From NCBI GenBank assembly GCA_020091685.1, contig CM034607.1:1990944-2054943 (forward strand): a stretch of 64,000 bases of DNA, read 5' to 3'. Below the pieces are notes generated by a model that made no database searches, was not told the origin of the DNA, and saw only the letters and a list, made by a program, of their open reading frames with translations. Made by a program: the position numbers and the translations under genes. Shown piece after piece: positions 10,236 through 23,183 of this stretch. The first letter of the stretch is position 1; the number at the start of each line of letters is the position of its first letter. Source of the DNA: Lutjanus erythropterus (taxonomy: Eukaryota > Chordata > Actinopteri > Lutjaniformes > Lutjanidae).

Positions 10236-12060
10236 TGCAACTGCTTGTTTTAGATAAAACTAATGAGCCTTAATTTAAAAAATATTCACTTTACTGAAGT
10301 TTACTGAGTAATGAAACCAAAAAATATTCACATTTAAGAAGGTAAACATGAAGAATTGTGACTTTTTTTAAAGGAAGTATTAGAAATGAGTAAAACAATT
10401 AATGGACTATCAACATAGACACAGATTAATTTAATAGTCAATTAATATTAGATAAATCACAACAGTTTTATGTTCATTGCTAGGTTCATTAGTTTGTTCA
10501 GCTGTTCCTTCCTTTGCTGAGTGCAACTGATTAATTGATTGATTGATTTAAAGACAAAAAATAGCTTAAGTTCCACCCAGTGAAGCATTTTTTCACTAAA
10601 GCCCATGATGATGAATTGGCAGCTGTGTGTGCACTGTGCATGGTAGGATATGGTTCTTTATTTTAAAATTATAATCCCACTAATAGTCCTCATTTTTACC
10701 AAATGTATCTGTGATCTGATAACATCTTTTTTTTTCCTGTTACTATAATATGTATCCAGATTATGTAATCCTGTAACATGTAATCTGTTTCTCTCCCAGA
10801 TCCTGATTTCTTTCTACAAAAGAAATGGCCTCATTTCCAGTGGTCACACAGACACTTCACTCACTGCAAATCCTCCAACCTTTTTGTGATTAACACTTTT
10901 GTGTTTTGCCTGCTGACTAAAAGGCAGCTATTATGTAGTTTCGGGTTCCTTGTGCATCTATATTTAAAATAGTGGAATTCATATAAAGTATAAATGCTAA
11001 GTGTTTTTAATAGTAGAATCTAACACCTCTGAAATCTCCAATTGACAAATGATAGCTAACAAGTCATATCAGGGAAAGTGTTGACTAATGTTCCATCAAA
11101 GCTGACTTTATGAATTATTTAGCTAATGTTACATTTACCAAATAAGAATAACTTGTCAGTTGTTATTCTTTTCTTTGTCTCCAGCAGCAATGTTTGGGTG
11201 TTTGGCTGGTAAATGATGTCAGATCCAGGACCTCTGCCACAGTGAGCTGACACTCCTCTGCAGTCAGTAGATCATGTTTCCTGTTTCCAGGATCAGGACC
11301 GGCTCTGTTGGCACTATCAGCTTTTGTCTCAGCCAGGCTGGAAACTGGCAGCACCCACTGAAAGGCGAGCTGTGTTTACATTGAGCCTGAAGGGATCCAA
11401 AGAGTGGATTTACTTCCATACACATCCAGGAGGACATTATCAGCAGCAGGGATGTTGCTTTTTACAGATGATCATAACCATCAGCAGGCGCTCTAAACCT
11501 GTTTCTGTACAGACAAATACATGGTGGCTAACTGCAGGCTGGGCCACCATGTGTACAGTATGTGCTGATGTGTGTGGGCAGGACAGGGTGTTACTTGTTG
11601 AGTTTTCCCTGATTAGCACGCTTTTGATTAATCAGCTTTTAAAAGAGGTCAATCTGGTCCCATGTAAACACGGCATGCCTCATTTGCAAAGAAAACCGGG
11701 CATTCTGGGTACTCCATAGTGAGGTTTTTTTCAAGTGTGTACAAGCCTGACCGCAGGCCTGGCAGCCTGTTGCAGTCTGCTCCCAGTGTTTACAGCTCCT
11801 CCCACACAATTACTATCCCCACAGCAGGAATACTGAGCTGAGTCCTGATTACAGAACAACACAGAGCGACATGTGGCCGGCATTTACAGTCTGAATTAAA
11901 CCCTTCAACCTCATTGCTTTCACTTAGAGTTACACCAATATAGCTGCTCTCAAAGAACTTCATCATTCTGAGTTTCAGTGGAGAGGTTTAGTGTCCCAAG
12001 ATAGTCTAGCCCAAATGCCATTTTACCCTGTGAAGCATTTAATTTACTCTAATTGTTAAA
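10236..12060. other. Intergenic, no gene seen
   Basis: No recognisable gene. A segment near 10725-10800 with 'gtaatc' and 'gtaac' words resembles the repeat-like sequence near the left end of the window. The 131-residue ORF at 11324-11719 lacks any family resemblance and is not called. Confidence 0.5.
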
Positions 12061-12065
12061 GATCT

Positions 12066-12663
12066 GGGGCCGGTTACACCAACAGGATTTACACCCTTAA
12101 ACTATGTTGGTCTTAAATTGGCATTTTAAGTCCAACTGAATAGTTTCACTGGTTGCACCATCTAGACTGGGGGTCTGCAACCTGCAGCTCCAGCGCTGCA
12201 TGTGGCTCTTTAGCTCCTCTCCAGTGGCTCCTTGTGACTTTGGAAAAAAATATATGGAAATGAATAATTCTTTAACATGTTCATTTACATTTATCATTGT
12301 TGTAGGTCTATGAAAAAGTTGAGATGTACTGTTGAGATGTACTGTAGTAGATTTTTTATGTTTGAGCCCAACTCAAATTCTTAAAACAGTTTTACCAATT
12401 ACTAATCTTTTCTTCTTTTCTTCTTTAGACAAACTCAAATCTCTGAGTTTTGAAAATTGAGAATTGTATGTGTGTATATATATATATATATATAAAAACA
12501 ATTGTGCAAATTCTTTCAGGTTCACAGTTCACTGTGACCAAATGTGGACATACATTTTTTTTCTTTGAGTCTTTAAAACTTAAAGTGTCAAGTTTATCTA
12601 AAGAAGAATAGTTAATTATCTCAACTAAAAGTTTTGGTTGGCAAAACTTTTTTAAGTTTCAAA

Positions 12664-12739
<76 letters not shown>

Positions 12740-14575
12740 CGTCGGTCCGTCCGTCTGTCCGTTCATCCATCCATCCATCCATGTTATTTTAACATAAATA
12801 ATAGCAAATTGAACCATCACAAAAATAATCATAGCCTATAGGAAAAGGCTGGAAACGAGTAGGAAAATAAAACCAAATAAAGCTGGAAACACTGCTGTTT
12901 CTAAAAATTTTAGAACTTTATCACAAAAATTCAATGAGTTATAAGTGCTGAGACAAAAAGTGTTACAACTGTCCCTAGTCTCCCCTACTTTATTTTTACT
13001 TGACTGTAATTAATTAATTAATAATTTGTATTTTAATTGAGACCACTTGTGAAGTTTTATTTACAGAGACAATGACAATCAGTGGCAATTTCTGGTCAGT
13101 ATGACCGTCTGTGGCTGAAATAGGTAAAAATGTTTTCATTTGTTTTAAATAAAAATACAGATACAAAAATTCAGCAGTTATTTTGCTTATGAATTTGAAA
13201 ATAGTCAAAATGACCTCCTTGGCTGTTCTAGTGTTAAATGAGAGCAAATTGAATCTTAGCATTTTGACAAATTGCTCCCAATATTTTCCCTATTGTACAA
13301 TATTAACACTAGTGTCCAGGACATATAGTGTGTTGTCAGCTGACAGTGGTGTTGAATTAGCAGCTTCAGTGCTCCTTGGTATTTATCATCTCTGGACCTC
13401 TACAGGAGGAAGAATCATGATTCTTCAAACTATATTTCCTTATTTTGAACTTTTTGGCTAGCTGTTAAATTTTGATATCTGGCAATGGCAAAGTGCATGA
13501 TTTACATTATTTTCATACTCAATAAATAAAATCCCCAGGCACCAAGTGTGTCAGCATCAGCAATTGTTTAGTTACATGCAGACAATCATGCAGAGTTCTT
13601 CTTCAAATTGCTGCCGCTATTTTAGTATTTTTTTATGTGCAGGAAAGACTAAAGAAAAAAAGGAGGCTAGAGACAAGAAAGACAAGATAATATATCTTTA
13701 AAAGGATTGTGTTTGCTGCATTAAAATACAATAGCTGTCAGAGAATATTTAACCTCTGTTCTGGAAAAAAAACAGTTCACGCAGAACAACTTCTTAAAGT
13801 TGTGCAGCATCTGTGTTTATTTGTCTCTTCAACTTTGTGTGCCCTTTCCATGACAGATTTCTGGCTCTTTTATTTATTTTAGTTTTAAAAATTTAAAAAA
13901 AATATATATTGAATTTTGATGCACATTCCCTCCAAGTGTGCTGGGAACTAATTAATTTGGATCTCTACTATGCATTTGGGTATAAACACTTTGACTTTGT
14001 GTAAAAACAGTGTTCAGTGGTTCATTGTGAATGACTTCCATAAATGTTATACATGAGAAACTCATCAGGCTGCTGTGGACCAGACACAAATGATATAAGG
14101 TCCTGATAATGTCCAAATCTCTAATAGTGAAATGGTCAGAAGTGTTCTATATAGGACACTTCTACTGTTGGTCAGCCTTTCTGAATTACCATGTGATGAA
14201 CTGTGGAATAATATTTTGTTGTCAATGTCTGAACTTGATGTTTTACAGTGAACCATGCAGACTGTATACAGGTTGTAATGATAGTAGCAGCAAAAGAAGA
14301 AGAACAACATAAACAACATGGATGTACAACACTGAGTGAATAAAGTTACAGTTTAATATAAAAGATACAGTTCATTATCATTACCAATGAACACAGCACT
14401 GAGCCCTTTCAAAATAAACCTCTGACAACAGTTTAATGGTAAGCAAAATGCTATTGAATTTCTTTGCTAGATGTTTTAATTTTTGGTGTTTAAATGATGG
14501 CTTTGCAGGCCACATGAAACCTTTCAGCGGGCTGCATCCAGACCCTGGACCACTTTTTGCCCACGGCTGGTCTAG
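12066..14575. repeat. Composite block of hAT-like MITE remains
   Basis: Several short DNA-transposon ends crowd here. At 12066-12165 is a segment of the 'gttacaccaac' type. At 12168-12245 is a hAT-like end (ggggtctgcaacctgcagctcc and on). At 14505-14568 is an end of the type ggaccactttttgcccacgg. Words related to tctagac flank the block on both sides (12163 and 14568), so parts may share one insertion history, but the two ends look like different families. No transposase is readable in between. The ORFs at 13014-13262 and 13183-13461 oppose each other and are not called. Confidence 0.5.
12664..12783. repeat. (ATCT)n tetranucleotide microsatellite with compound end
   Basis: About 19 perfect ATCT units, then a short gtcc-like run and four to five atcc units. 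It is a typical polymorphic compound tetranucleotide repeat. Confidence 0.97.
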
Positions 14576-17500
14576 ATATTGGATTTTCTAGTGTTTGATT
14601 AGAACATTTGGTCTGATGATGGTGCTGCAGAAAACATCAAAGTGTGAACAAACATGACAGGAATCTCCTGTGGAGTCTGAATATCTACAGTTAATTTCAT
14701 GGAAATCCAGTGCAGATCAACAGTGACTGCTGCTGCTCCTGGTGCAAAAATCAAATGTTTACAGCCTTCCAGGATTCCAGGATAACCTGCTGATTTTACA
14801 TCATCAGAAAATCACAAGTCATCATGTCCAACTGCAGACGTTTCCCTGCTGGTGTCTCACCATCATTCATACATTTCTTTACTGCTGTTGTCCTTCATTT
14901 GCCTGGTGTTATGTGAACATGGCAGCAGGGGGCAGTGTGTACATTCAGAAATGACTTGTCAAGGCTAATGAAGGGTCATGGAATTTGTTTCCTTTTTATT
15001 TTACACTTCTTTAACGTTTAGACAAGTTAAAATCAAACATAATCTTCAAAATATCCTTAAATATAAAGTACAAAGAGAGGGAAAAAACACCACAAAAATA
15101 ATATTGAACTATATTTACAATAGAGCAAATGTGTCTATGTGTAGAAAATGTCAGAAAAAAAACAGTAAAACAAAATTATAAAACAGAAATGGATCATTTG
15201 ACTTTTTTTGTATAAGTTAGCATCACATTGAAAATTGATCCCATAGAAGTCTGAGTCCAGCCAGAGGAGCCTGGGAGGAGAAGGAAGCGATTAGACCCTC
15301 AGATGTCAAATTCACTTTTCTGATATTTTATTAAAATTATAACAACACAGTGTGCTGGAGATAAAATGAGTCTGAGATATTTTTCTCTTCCAATTCATGA
15401 TCTAGACCCTGGCTGCAAAGTTTGGAACACACATTGTTTTTGAAGAGGCTGACGGCTCAGAGAGAGCCTGGAAAAGCACAGAGCTGATAGGAGAGACTGA
15501 ACAGACGACAGACGCTTATTTACATTTTACATATGCCATGTCATTTCATCTTCCAAAACTGGATCTACATACAGTCTAAATACATGAATCAAACATTTAC
15601 AAAAAAACATATGTTTTATTCAGATTTGGACTTTTCCCGTTATGAATGATGCAAATCAAAATAAAAGAATGTTTCATTCTTCCTTTCATTATTTAAACAG
15701 ATGTGAGTGAGTGCATTTTTTTTTTATTGTAAATGTAGTGTACTCTATCATGAATGTTGCAGAGGGGAAATTAGTTGAATAAAGAAAACAATATATGAAA
15801 ATAATCTGAGGTTTTGAGAATAAACTAATTACTTAAAAAAACAGTATGCTATTAAAATAAAGTAATATATCAATAAATGTAAATGTTGTATTATAGACAA
15901 AGTTGTAGTGTTTCGGGAGTAAAACAGTTTTGTAAAAAGTTATATGTTAAAAGTATATATGACTACATAAAGTCATTTTTTAACAGCCATGTATTTACAA
16001 GAATAGTGGAATATAAAATAATAATTAGATTGTAATGTTATGAGAAGAAGTCATACAAATATAATAAAATGCAAGAGAAAAAGAAAAATGTCAAAAAAGT
16101 TTTAGAATTTGTGATTAAGTTATACATTTACAAGAAAGAGTTGCAAAATGAAAGCTAAGAAGTTAGAGAATAAAGTTAGAATTATAATTTTAATAAGAGT
16201 TTTTATATATAATAATTACATTTTTCTAATCTAATTTTTACAGGATAAATAATACTCTGAGAGAAGAAAAGTTGAAAAAATGCAAGAAAAAAGTTGTATT
16301 TTTACAATAAAAAAGTCACAATATTCTCAATCTCAGTATCAGTTGTGACAGAAATACACTGTGGAAAGAGTGAAAAATGAAGCGTGGGGTTTGGATTAAA
16401 GAGCAGAGGACGCTGAGATGATCATCAAAGCACATGGCTTCATTCAACACGCAACCAGATCAGCAGAACACTCTGCTGTGGAGTGGAGGTGAGTGAGAGT
16501 TTGGATCTCCAGTCAGGAAAATGAAATGGACAAAACTGGTCACCAAACAACGGTAAACCAGAGATTGTTGTGTCCACAGAGAGACCACAGCATCCTGGAT
16601 CAGACTGTTGCACTTGACAGACAGATAAGGACTCAGAGATGCTTCATGCTGTAACACAAAGTTGATAGACAAACTATTACAGTACTGTGAAGATGCTGAC
16701 CATATTATTATTGTGTTGTTAGAAATTACATTGATACTTTCAATATATCATAACAAAAAAATGTCATAGTGTTACAAGAAAGATAGTATTACAAGGAAAT
16801 AAATATATATATCTTAAAATTCATTGTTCCATTACAGCTTCATTGTTACAGTAAAAAGGATGAATTTACTTTGTACTAATGGAACCAGCTGATCAGGACA
16901 ATTGCTGAAATTAATCCTAAAATATTGTTTTTTGTGATATTAATAAGCTGTCTCCATTTTCTCATATAGCGACAGGCAGCGTTTGAAATAAAGTGAGAAA
17001 TATCGTGTTGAGACCACACAGTGCACCACAACAGAGGCCAGAGTCTGCTCTTTATTGCTATTCTTCATTTGGAAATTTGACATTTCAGAACTCATTAAAG
17101 AAGCATGCAGCCGTAAAAGATCATGCAGAAATGCCGCTTTATAAGCAAAACATGTATTAAACAAAAGCCAGCAGTCTATAACAAGCTTCATGAACCAGAC
17201 ACAGGCTGCTGAAAACTTATTCCAATAACAACATCCCCAAAACTTCAATAACAGCACGAACCAACGTGCAGTATAAAAGAAATCACTTCATACATTTTTA
17301 TTGATATTCCGGTTTTGTTTTATTATACTCTGTAACTTTATGAGAGCATCCAATGTGCACTTTATATATTTTTCAAAAATAATCTGCCAAAATTATAAGT
17401 TTTACTATTTTGTTCCTATGAATGTAAATGTGAAGGCCTTTATTATGATTTCCAGGAGGGTTTGGCTGGGTCATGGAACATTTTGATAGGGTCAGAAAGA

Positions 17501-18308
17501 GGCCACCAAGAAACACTGGTGTCAACTCTATATTATTGTGGTGTTTCCCACAAAGTCTTTAAAGGAATAGTTCAACATTTTAGCATTTCATCTTCTGCTC
17601 TTATTGTCAGAGACATGGGTGGTGGAGGCAGTTTTGGGTGCAAATGGCATTGGCATGGGTATGATCAGCAGAGTCACAGCGTGTCAGGTTACTATGTCAA
17701 CCGTGTACACCTGCAGGAATATGACTGGATGTTACTAGCCACACGTTTGCACACGAGCCAATCTTTGTGCAGCATACTGCAAACAGCCAATGCCAATCAG
17801 CCAATGCAAGCGTTACTTCAGTGCTCTGCCTGCTTCGTTTCAGTCAGAATCACTTACGTCAGTTGGATCGTGGAAGGAAACTGGAAAGACTCTGGTCATC
17901 TTGATATTTGTGTACTTGGATCATTAGAGGAAAATGAAACTTCAGAAAATAAAAGAAAAGAAAGAAAATCAGATCATATCAGATGTGTCCTTAATCATTC
18001 TTCAGATTGTTTTATTCTTTATGCTCCCAGATCCCTGAGATTTTTTACATAAAGTCTAAACTACTAACAAATTCTTAAAATTTCAACTCCTTAGCCCTTC
18101 CTCACTTATAAAGTATATAACATCTATGAATATATGTGAATATTTCAAAGGTTTGTCTGCTGAACACAAGATTTCTCCCGCTTCACTTCTCAGTTTATGA
18201 AACTGGAGGTTTCAAGTTTCTACATCAGAGTAGTGAGGATAACCAGATGACTTCTAAATTATCTACAATGAACAAATCATGCTGGCACATTCATGTAGAA
18301 ACTTAAAT
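14576..18308. other. AT-rich intergenic DNA, no gene seen
   Basis: Long AT-rich region with no recognisable gene. The largest ORF (17462-18052, 196 codons) has no domain, and near 17560 it crosses a MITE-like end (aaaggaatagttcaacattt). The other ORFs overlap on opposite strands. Short A-rich runs are common. Confidence 0.5.
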
Positions 18309-18535
18309 TTAAAGGTCCGGTACGTAAGATTTAGGGTGATGTGTTGGCAAAATATGACAGAAACGGAATATAATATTCATAAGTTTGTTTTCATTAGTGT
18401 ATAATCACATGAAAATAAGAACTGTTATGTTTCTTCAACATGCTAAGAAGTGAGAGTGAGGTGAGGTGTTTGCAATCTGGAAGCTCACCACTAGATGCCA
18501 CTAAATTCTACACAGTGGTCCTTTATGGTGAGCTC
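18309..18535. mobile_element. Short MITE with TAAAGGTCC-type ends
   Basis: A 227-base non-autonomous element beginning ttaaaggtccggtacgtaag and ending acacagtggtccttta, so the ends are imperfect inverted repeats. The internal words (taatattcataagtttgtttt; caccactagatgccactaaa) are those of a MITE common in percomorph genomes. It appears to be an internally deleted copy. Confidence 0.75.
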
Positions 18536-18744
18536 ACAGAAACTTTTCCTCTTCAGCAGATCAGCATGAAAAGAAAGACAAACAGCACAAAGATCAGTCT
18601 GCACAGTTAGAGGAGGGGAACTTATGAGTGTTGAGGTGTGACTCAGAGTTCACTTCATGTAAACTTGCAATGTTTTGAATGCATTCACTCAGGAAAGATT
18701 ACAACATTTCAGACCAAAACTGAAAGGAAAATGACACCAGACAA

Positions 18745-18785
18745 AAAGACAAAATAAATAAATAAATAAATAAAAAATAAAAAAA
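18745..18785. repeat. (AAAT)n simple repeat
   Basis: A run of aaat units (aaataaataaataaataaat) followed by A-rich sequence. Confidence 0.85.
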
Positions 18786-18877
18786 TCTTAGAAGGAAGAT
18801 TTATTTTTAAATTTGCATTTCAAAAATCCAGTCCAAATGGTACCATGTCAAATGTTATGTTATGTTATTCAGATGTC

Positions 18878-19440
18878 AAGAATAAAGTTGAAATGTTGAG
18901 AATAAAGTTGAAATGTTGAGTGAAAAGTCCTGATGTCAGGAATGAGCAAGATTTTTTTTTTATTTTGCATTTCAAAAATCCAGTCAAAATGTTGATAACT
19001 TGTCAAATGTTATGTTATGTTGTTCAGCCAGGTATGTTGAAATGTTGAGTTGAAATGTTGAAAATGAAGTTGAGATGTGAGAATAAAGTCAAAATGTTGA
19101 GAATAAAGTTGAAATTTTTAGATCAAAGTTGAAATGTTGAGAAAAAAGTCCAAATGTCAAGAATAAAACCGAAATGATGAGAATAAAGTCAGAATACTGA
19201 GAATAGAGTTGGAATCTAAAGAATAAAGTCAAAATTGCAAGGGTAAAGTTGAAATATTTAGAATAAAATCAAAATGTTGAGAACAAAGCCTAAATGTCAA
19301 AAATAAAGTTGAAATGTTAACGGTAAAATTGAAATGTTGAGAATAAACTTTAAGTATTAGAAAAACAAAAGAAAAAATAAATCAGGATTTATTAATTCAT
19401 TTTCATTTTTAGAATAAAGTGAAAATATTGAGAATAAATG
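18878..19440 (+). repeat. Degenerate ~20-bp minisatellite
   Basis: About 560 bases built from diverged copies of a roughly 20-base unit with consensus near gagaataaagttgaaatgtt. More than 20 units can be followed, with substitutions and length changes. It explains the lack of ORFs. A related word reappears near 19060. Confidence 0.85.
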
Positions 19441-20129
19441 AAAATTCTACTTAATTCTCTGGAGTTCATCTTTATTCTTGAAATGCAAAATTAAAAAACA
19501 ATCATCTTCCTCTCATTTTTCACTTGATATTAATACTTCTGTAGTGTTGATATCCTGTTCCACAACACAAAAATGAAACAAATAAAACAGAACAACCAAG
19601 CAGAAATTATTTTATTCATTTACTGTAAATATGAAACTCACATCAGTGTAAAAATATATCATACTTTCAGTCAAACAATAGCAGCACATATAAAAAAGAG
19701 AAAAAAGTGGAAGAATATAGTAATATAGTTGCAGTTTGATCCCTGTTTGTACAGAACAGTAAAGTACATTCAATCCTTATATACAGACTGTCTAAATGGT
19801 AATGTGACAACAATAATCAACATGATAAGATTCTGGATAAACAATGAATATCTGGAATCTTTTGGCATAGAAAAAAACACTGCTGGTTATTTTAAAATCT
19901 GATCTGACAATACTGGAACTGGCATTAGCTTTCATAATCCCATATGGTTTGTATCACACTCCATTGTAAAGCCAGATTAACGGATGTCAACTGCAGTTAA
20001 AGTAAAAGAAAATCTTAAAAATACACCATGTAGCATTTGAGCACACATCCACAGCACGCACAAACACACAAGTACAAATGACTGTAGTATGAAGTGAAGT
20101 CATTTGTGAAAAACTTCCTCCCCCATGGG
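19441..20129. other. Intergenic, no gene seen
   Basis: AT-rich DNA with no ORF or RNA gene that I can support. Confidence 0.5.
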
Positions 20130-20480
20130 AGCTGTCAAATTAGAGGTGGGGTATTATTGGAGCCTCGGGGTGCTGACATACAGCGAGGAGAAACACATAC
20201 ACCTCTGAAGGCCCAGTCGAGCCGCAGCTGAGCCGCTTTAAAATGAAACCATATGAACATTAATACGCACCGTGGGCCCACGCTGAAGGATTACTTTACA
20301 GAGCTACTAATTATCCTAATTGTTAGGTAAACACAGTGTTTTTGCTGCGGGACCTTAAACAGGACCACCGGATGTGGTGCATTTGCTAGGACTGAGTGAA
20401 CCCCAAACACCCCTGCTGCAGCTTTATGGTGATTTGTTACAGCAATTTCTATCAAAATGAATCTCATTTCCTCCCTCTTT
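20130..20480. promoter_or_regulatory. Candidate conserved non-coding element upstream of MEOX2
   Basis: A stretch of balanced composition set in AT-rich repeats, about 2.7-3 kb upstream of the MEOX2 start. It has no ORF continuity or repeat resemblance that I can see. It includes close TAAT/ATTA homeodomain-type cores (ctaattatcctaattg) and a GGGCCCAC box. This is an inference from composition only. Confidence 0.25.
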
Positions 20481-20889
20481 GCACGGCTTCTTGTGTGTGG
20501 TTTATCTGCAGCTGTCGTTTTCAGGGTTAAAGGAGACCTCACAGATATCGATATATATCCTGCTCAAATGTGTCCAGTAAAGGCCTCTAGAGCTGTTGGA
20601 AAAATAAGACTGGAGGCAATCAAACAGTAGACTAGAGCCTTCTTTTTCACCCATATTCAATGTATTTCAATCCCAAATAGTGGTTGGCTTTGAATGGTGC
20701 TGTTCTTCTATGACAAAGTGTCATGTATGTGCTCAAAGTCTTGATTTTTGAGAGTTCTCAACATTCTTTGAAGAAAAAAAAGTCTGAAAATGGGTTCAGT
20801 CCATGTGCTGTATCAAGCTTTTCTTCAGTTTGCCTTAAGGGTGTAGGAAATGGTCAAATTCTACATATAGTGGCTAGTTTTTTTGCTAG

Positions 20890-22335
20890 GTCTAAAGTCC
20901 TTCAGGGCAAGTCCAAGTCAACGCAGGTTTGGTCTCTAAGGAGTGAAGTTTCAAATCAAGTCAAGCCTCTAGGGCTGCAAGTCTGGTCGACTCACAAGCC
21001 TCAAGTCAAGACAAATCAAATCTTTTATGAGACACGCCTTGAGTTGGGTCAAGTCTTGTAGGAGCCAAGGTTTAAGTCCAGACCAGGGTTTCCACAAGTG
21101 TATTGCAAGCCAGACGGCCCAGGCTGATGTTGCCTCCTTGCCAGAGCTTTGTATCAGGATGGGTTTTAAAAGTATTTCTTTCAATTAAACTGTGTTATAC
21201 AAGCAGCAAACTACTTTCAGGAATAACTTGACTGCATAGGTTGTGTGAGACATTATAGCTGGGAATGTAGCAGTGAAGTGACCCAAGCAGAGATCCAGTG
21301 TCGTGCTTACTGATGAAGGCGGTTATCTCCGAAGTTAGCAACAACGTCAATCCAGGCTCAATTAAGGTGGACTGACCTTAGGCAGATCAAACCAGCTATT
21401 CTCTGAACTGTGCTCAGGACTGAAACCAAAGCCTCTCCTACTTTGTGCAGATTTCAAGATCTTTCTTCAGGTTTTTAAGTAGACAAGTCCAGTCTTAGAG
21501 AGACAAATCACAAGTGAAGTTGAGTCCTGGAAGATTTAAAGCCAAGAGTTTAGTGAAATCTTCAGGAAGACAAGTTCCAAGTCAAGTTGACAAGTTTCCA
21601 GTCAAGCTGAGTCTTTAAAGAGACAAGGTTTGAGTTAAGTCTTTAATGGGGTGAGTCTCACAGCTGTCAAGTATCAATTACTTCTCCCTACTTTAAATCT
21701 AACCTGAATCTAAATTGAGTCACAAGTCAATTTGAGTGTTTAGGGAGATAATCTGTATTGACATATCACAAGTCAACTTGAATTTGAAATGAGTCATGAG
21801 TCAAGGTCAAATCTTTAAGAAGACTAATGTCTAGTCACATCAAGTCTTTAAGGAGACATGTTTTGAAGTCCACAGCAGTCAAGTCGAAGTCAAGTACTTA
21901 TTTGTGACTTAAGTCTGACTCAGGCCCAAGTCTTAATCCTAGTCCACTCTTAAGGGGCACAAGTTCTGAGCTGAGTCTGTAGGAAAAACAGTTTTGAGTC
22001 AAGTTGACAAGTGTCCAGTTAAGTTGAGTCTTCAGTTTTGAGTCAGTTCAAGTCTCTAGTAAGGTGAGTCACATGTGTGACAAGTCAAGTCCATGTAAAG
22101 CATCAAGTATTTCTCCCTGACTTAAATCTAACATGAATCAAAGTGAAGTCTTTAGGCAGTCGAGTCTTAAGGAAGTCAAGTCGAAATCAAATATCAAGCA
22201 CTCCTAGTTAAGTCTTAGGGCTGAAAAGTCTCAAGTCATCTTAAGTAAATCAGTCAGTTTTCATAACAATCAAGTTCTAGTCAAGCACTGTTTTTATGAC
22301 TTATGTCTGAGTCAAGTCAAAGTCTAAAGTCTGTA
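20890..22335 (+). repeat. Long degenerate minisatellite of AAGTC-rich units
   Basis: About 1.4 kb in which words such as caagtcaagtc, gtctttaaggagac and gagtcaag recur every 15-45 bases with heavy drift. The plus strand is strongly biased toward 'caagt' over its complement. It ends about 450 bases before the TATA-like box of MEOX2. Confidence 0.8.
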
Positions 22336-22780
22336 GCTCTGCTAGAGAACATCATCATTTTCTGATGTTGACTTTTCCTGCAAAATACATGGACAGCAAG
22401 GATCCAGAAATATTGGAAATGGACTTCAAAAAGCCAGCTGAAAGTATTAAACTACTGTCAGTGTGCTTGCATTCATTTCAACTATTGCAGAGTAAATCTT
22501 TTATCACTTTTAACTCACATCCAAGCATCAACAGAGGAACAGAGCATGAAAACAAAGTTCTGCGGCTCCACATCCGAAAACCAACAGCTGATGCAACGCA
22601 GTTCTTAGAAAAGCTTCAGCAGGGTCAAATAGCTCCGCTCCAAAATAAATTACCCACTTTTCCTGAGGCAGTGCTATAGGAATGGTTCAGATTTATTGTG
22701 CGTTGCAGTTTGGAGGATGATCACATGCATGTGGTCAGTAGCAGTGAGCCAGTGACCCAACCTACCTCTCAGGTTACAAC
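22336..22780. other. MEOX2 upstream flank
   Basis: Between the minisatellite and the TATA-like box. A 104-codon ORF (22365-22679) has no recognised domain. The last 100 bases probably belong to the promoter. Confidence 0.45.
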
Positions 22781-22781
22781 C

Positions 22782-22790
22782 TATATATAA
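22782..22790 (+). promoter_or_regulatory. TATA-like box of MEOX2
   Basis: The sequence tatatataa lies about 400 bases before the MEOX2 start codon, between more balanced sequence and a C/T-rich stretch (about 22790-22860). A transcription start near 22815 and a 5'UTR of about 370 bases would follow. This is inferred from position. Confidence 0.5.
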
Positions 22791-23183
22791 CACCCCCCCT
22801 CTCCCTCCGCCCCCTCCCTCCCTCTCCGGCACAACTTCCCTGGAAGCTCCCTCTCCTTCCACACTGGTCCTGGCGTCCTCCACTGTCATCCGAGATCCTC
22901 CTCCGCCTCTCACTGTTTACCCACCATCCGCCTGGCAACCGTCTGCGTGCTCAGGATTACCAGAGGCCTTTTCTTTCAACGCCACCATCTCTGCCTTCCT
23001 TCAGCCGGCTTTCTTTGGGAATTAGGGGGGTCTGGAGGTCTGGACTGAGAGGAGCTGCAGAGGAGAGCTGGGACTGAGGCTGCCCACATCCCTGACTCTG
23101 TCTCCTCTCTTCTTGCTTGCTGTTTGGGGAGTTTTGGTTGAGTCTGACAGGCAGGAGTGGGGGTTTGGAGGACTCCCCACACC

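Noticed and set aside
11324..11719. A 131-codon ORF
   Set aside because: No known domain, an opposing ORF overlaps its start, and there are no splice or promoter signals that would make it a gene.
12664..12783. A possible CRISPR array
   Set aside because: A plain tetranucleotide microsatellite with no spacers. The DNA is vertebrate, and no spaced repeats of CRISPR form exist in the window.
17462..18052. A 196-codon ORF upstream of MEOX2
   Set aside because: No domain or family resemblance, crosses a MITE-like end near 17560, and lies in AT-rich repeat-laden DNA. Length alone is weak evidence in this window.
22365..22679. A 104-codon ORF just upstream of the MEOX2 promoter
   Set aside because: No family match and no exon signals. 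It ends about 100 bases before the TATA-like box, so it is not an upstream exon of MEOX2 that I can support.
23157..23183. An upstream in-frame ATG extending MEOX2 by nine residues
   Set aside because: The family start is [14 protein letters not shown] or a near equivalent ([14 protein letters not shown] in mammals). The extra residues have no counterpart, and the ATG at 23184 has the better context.
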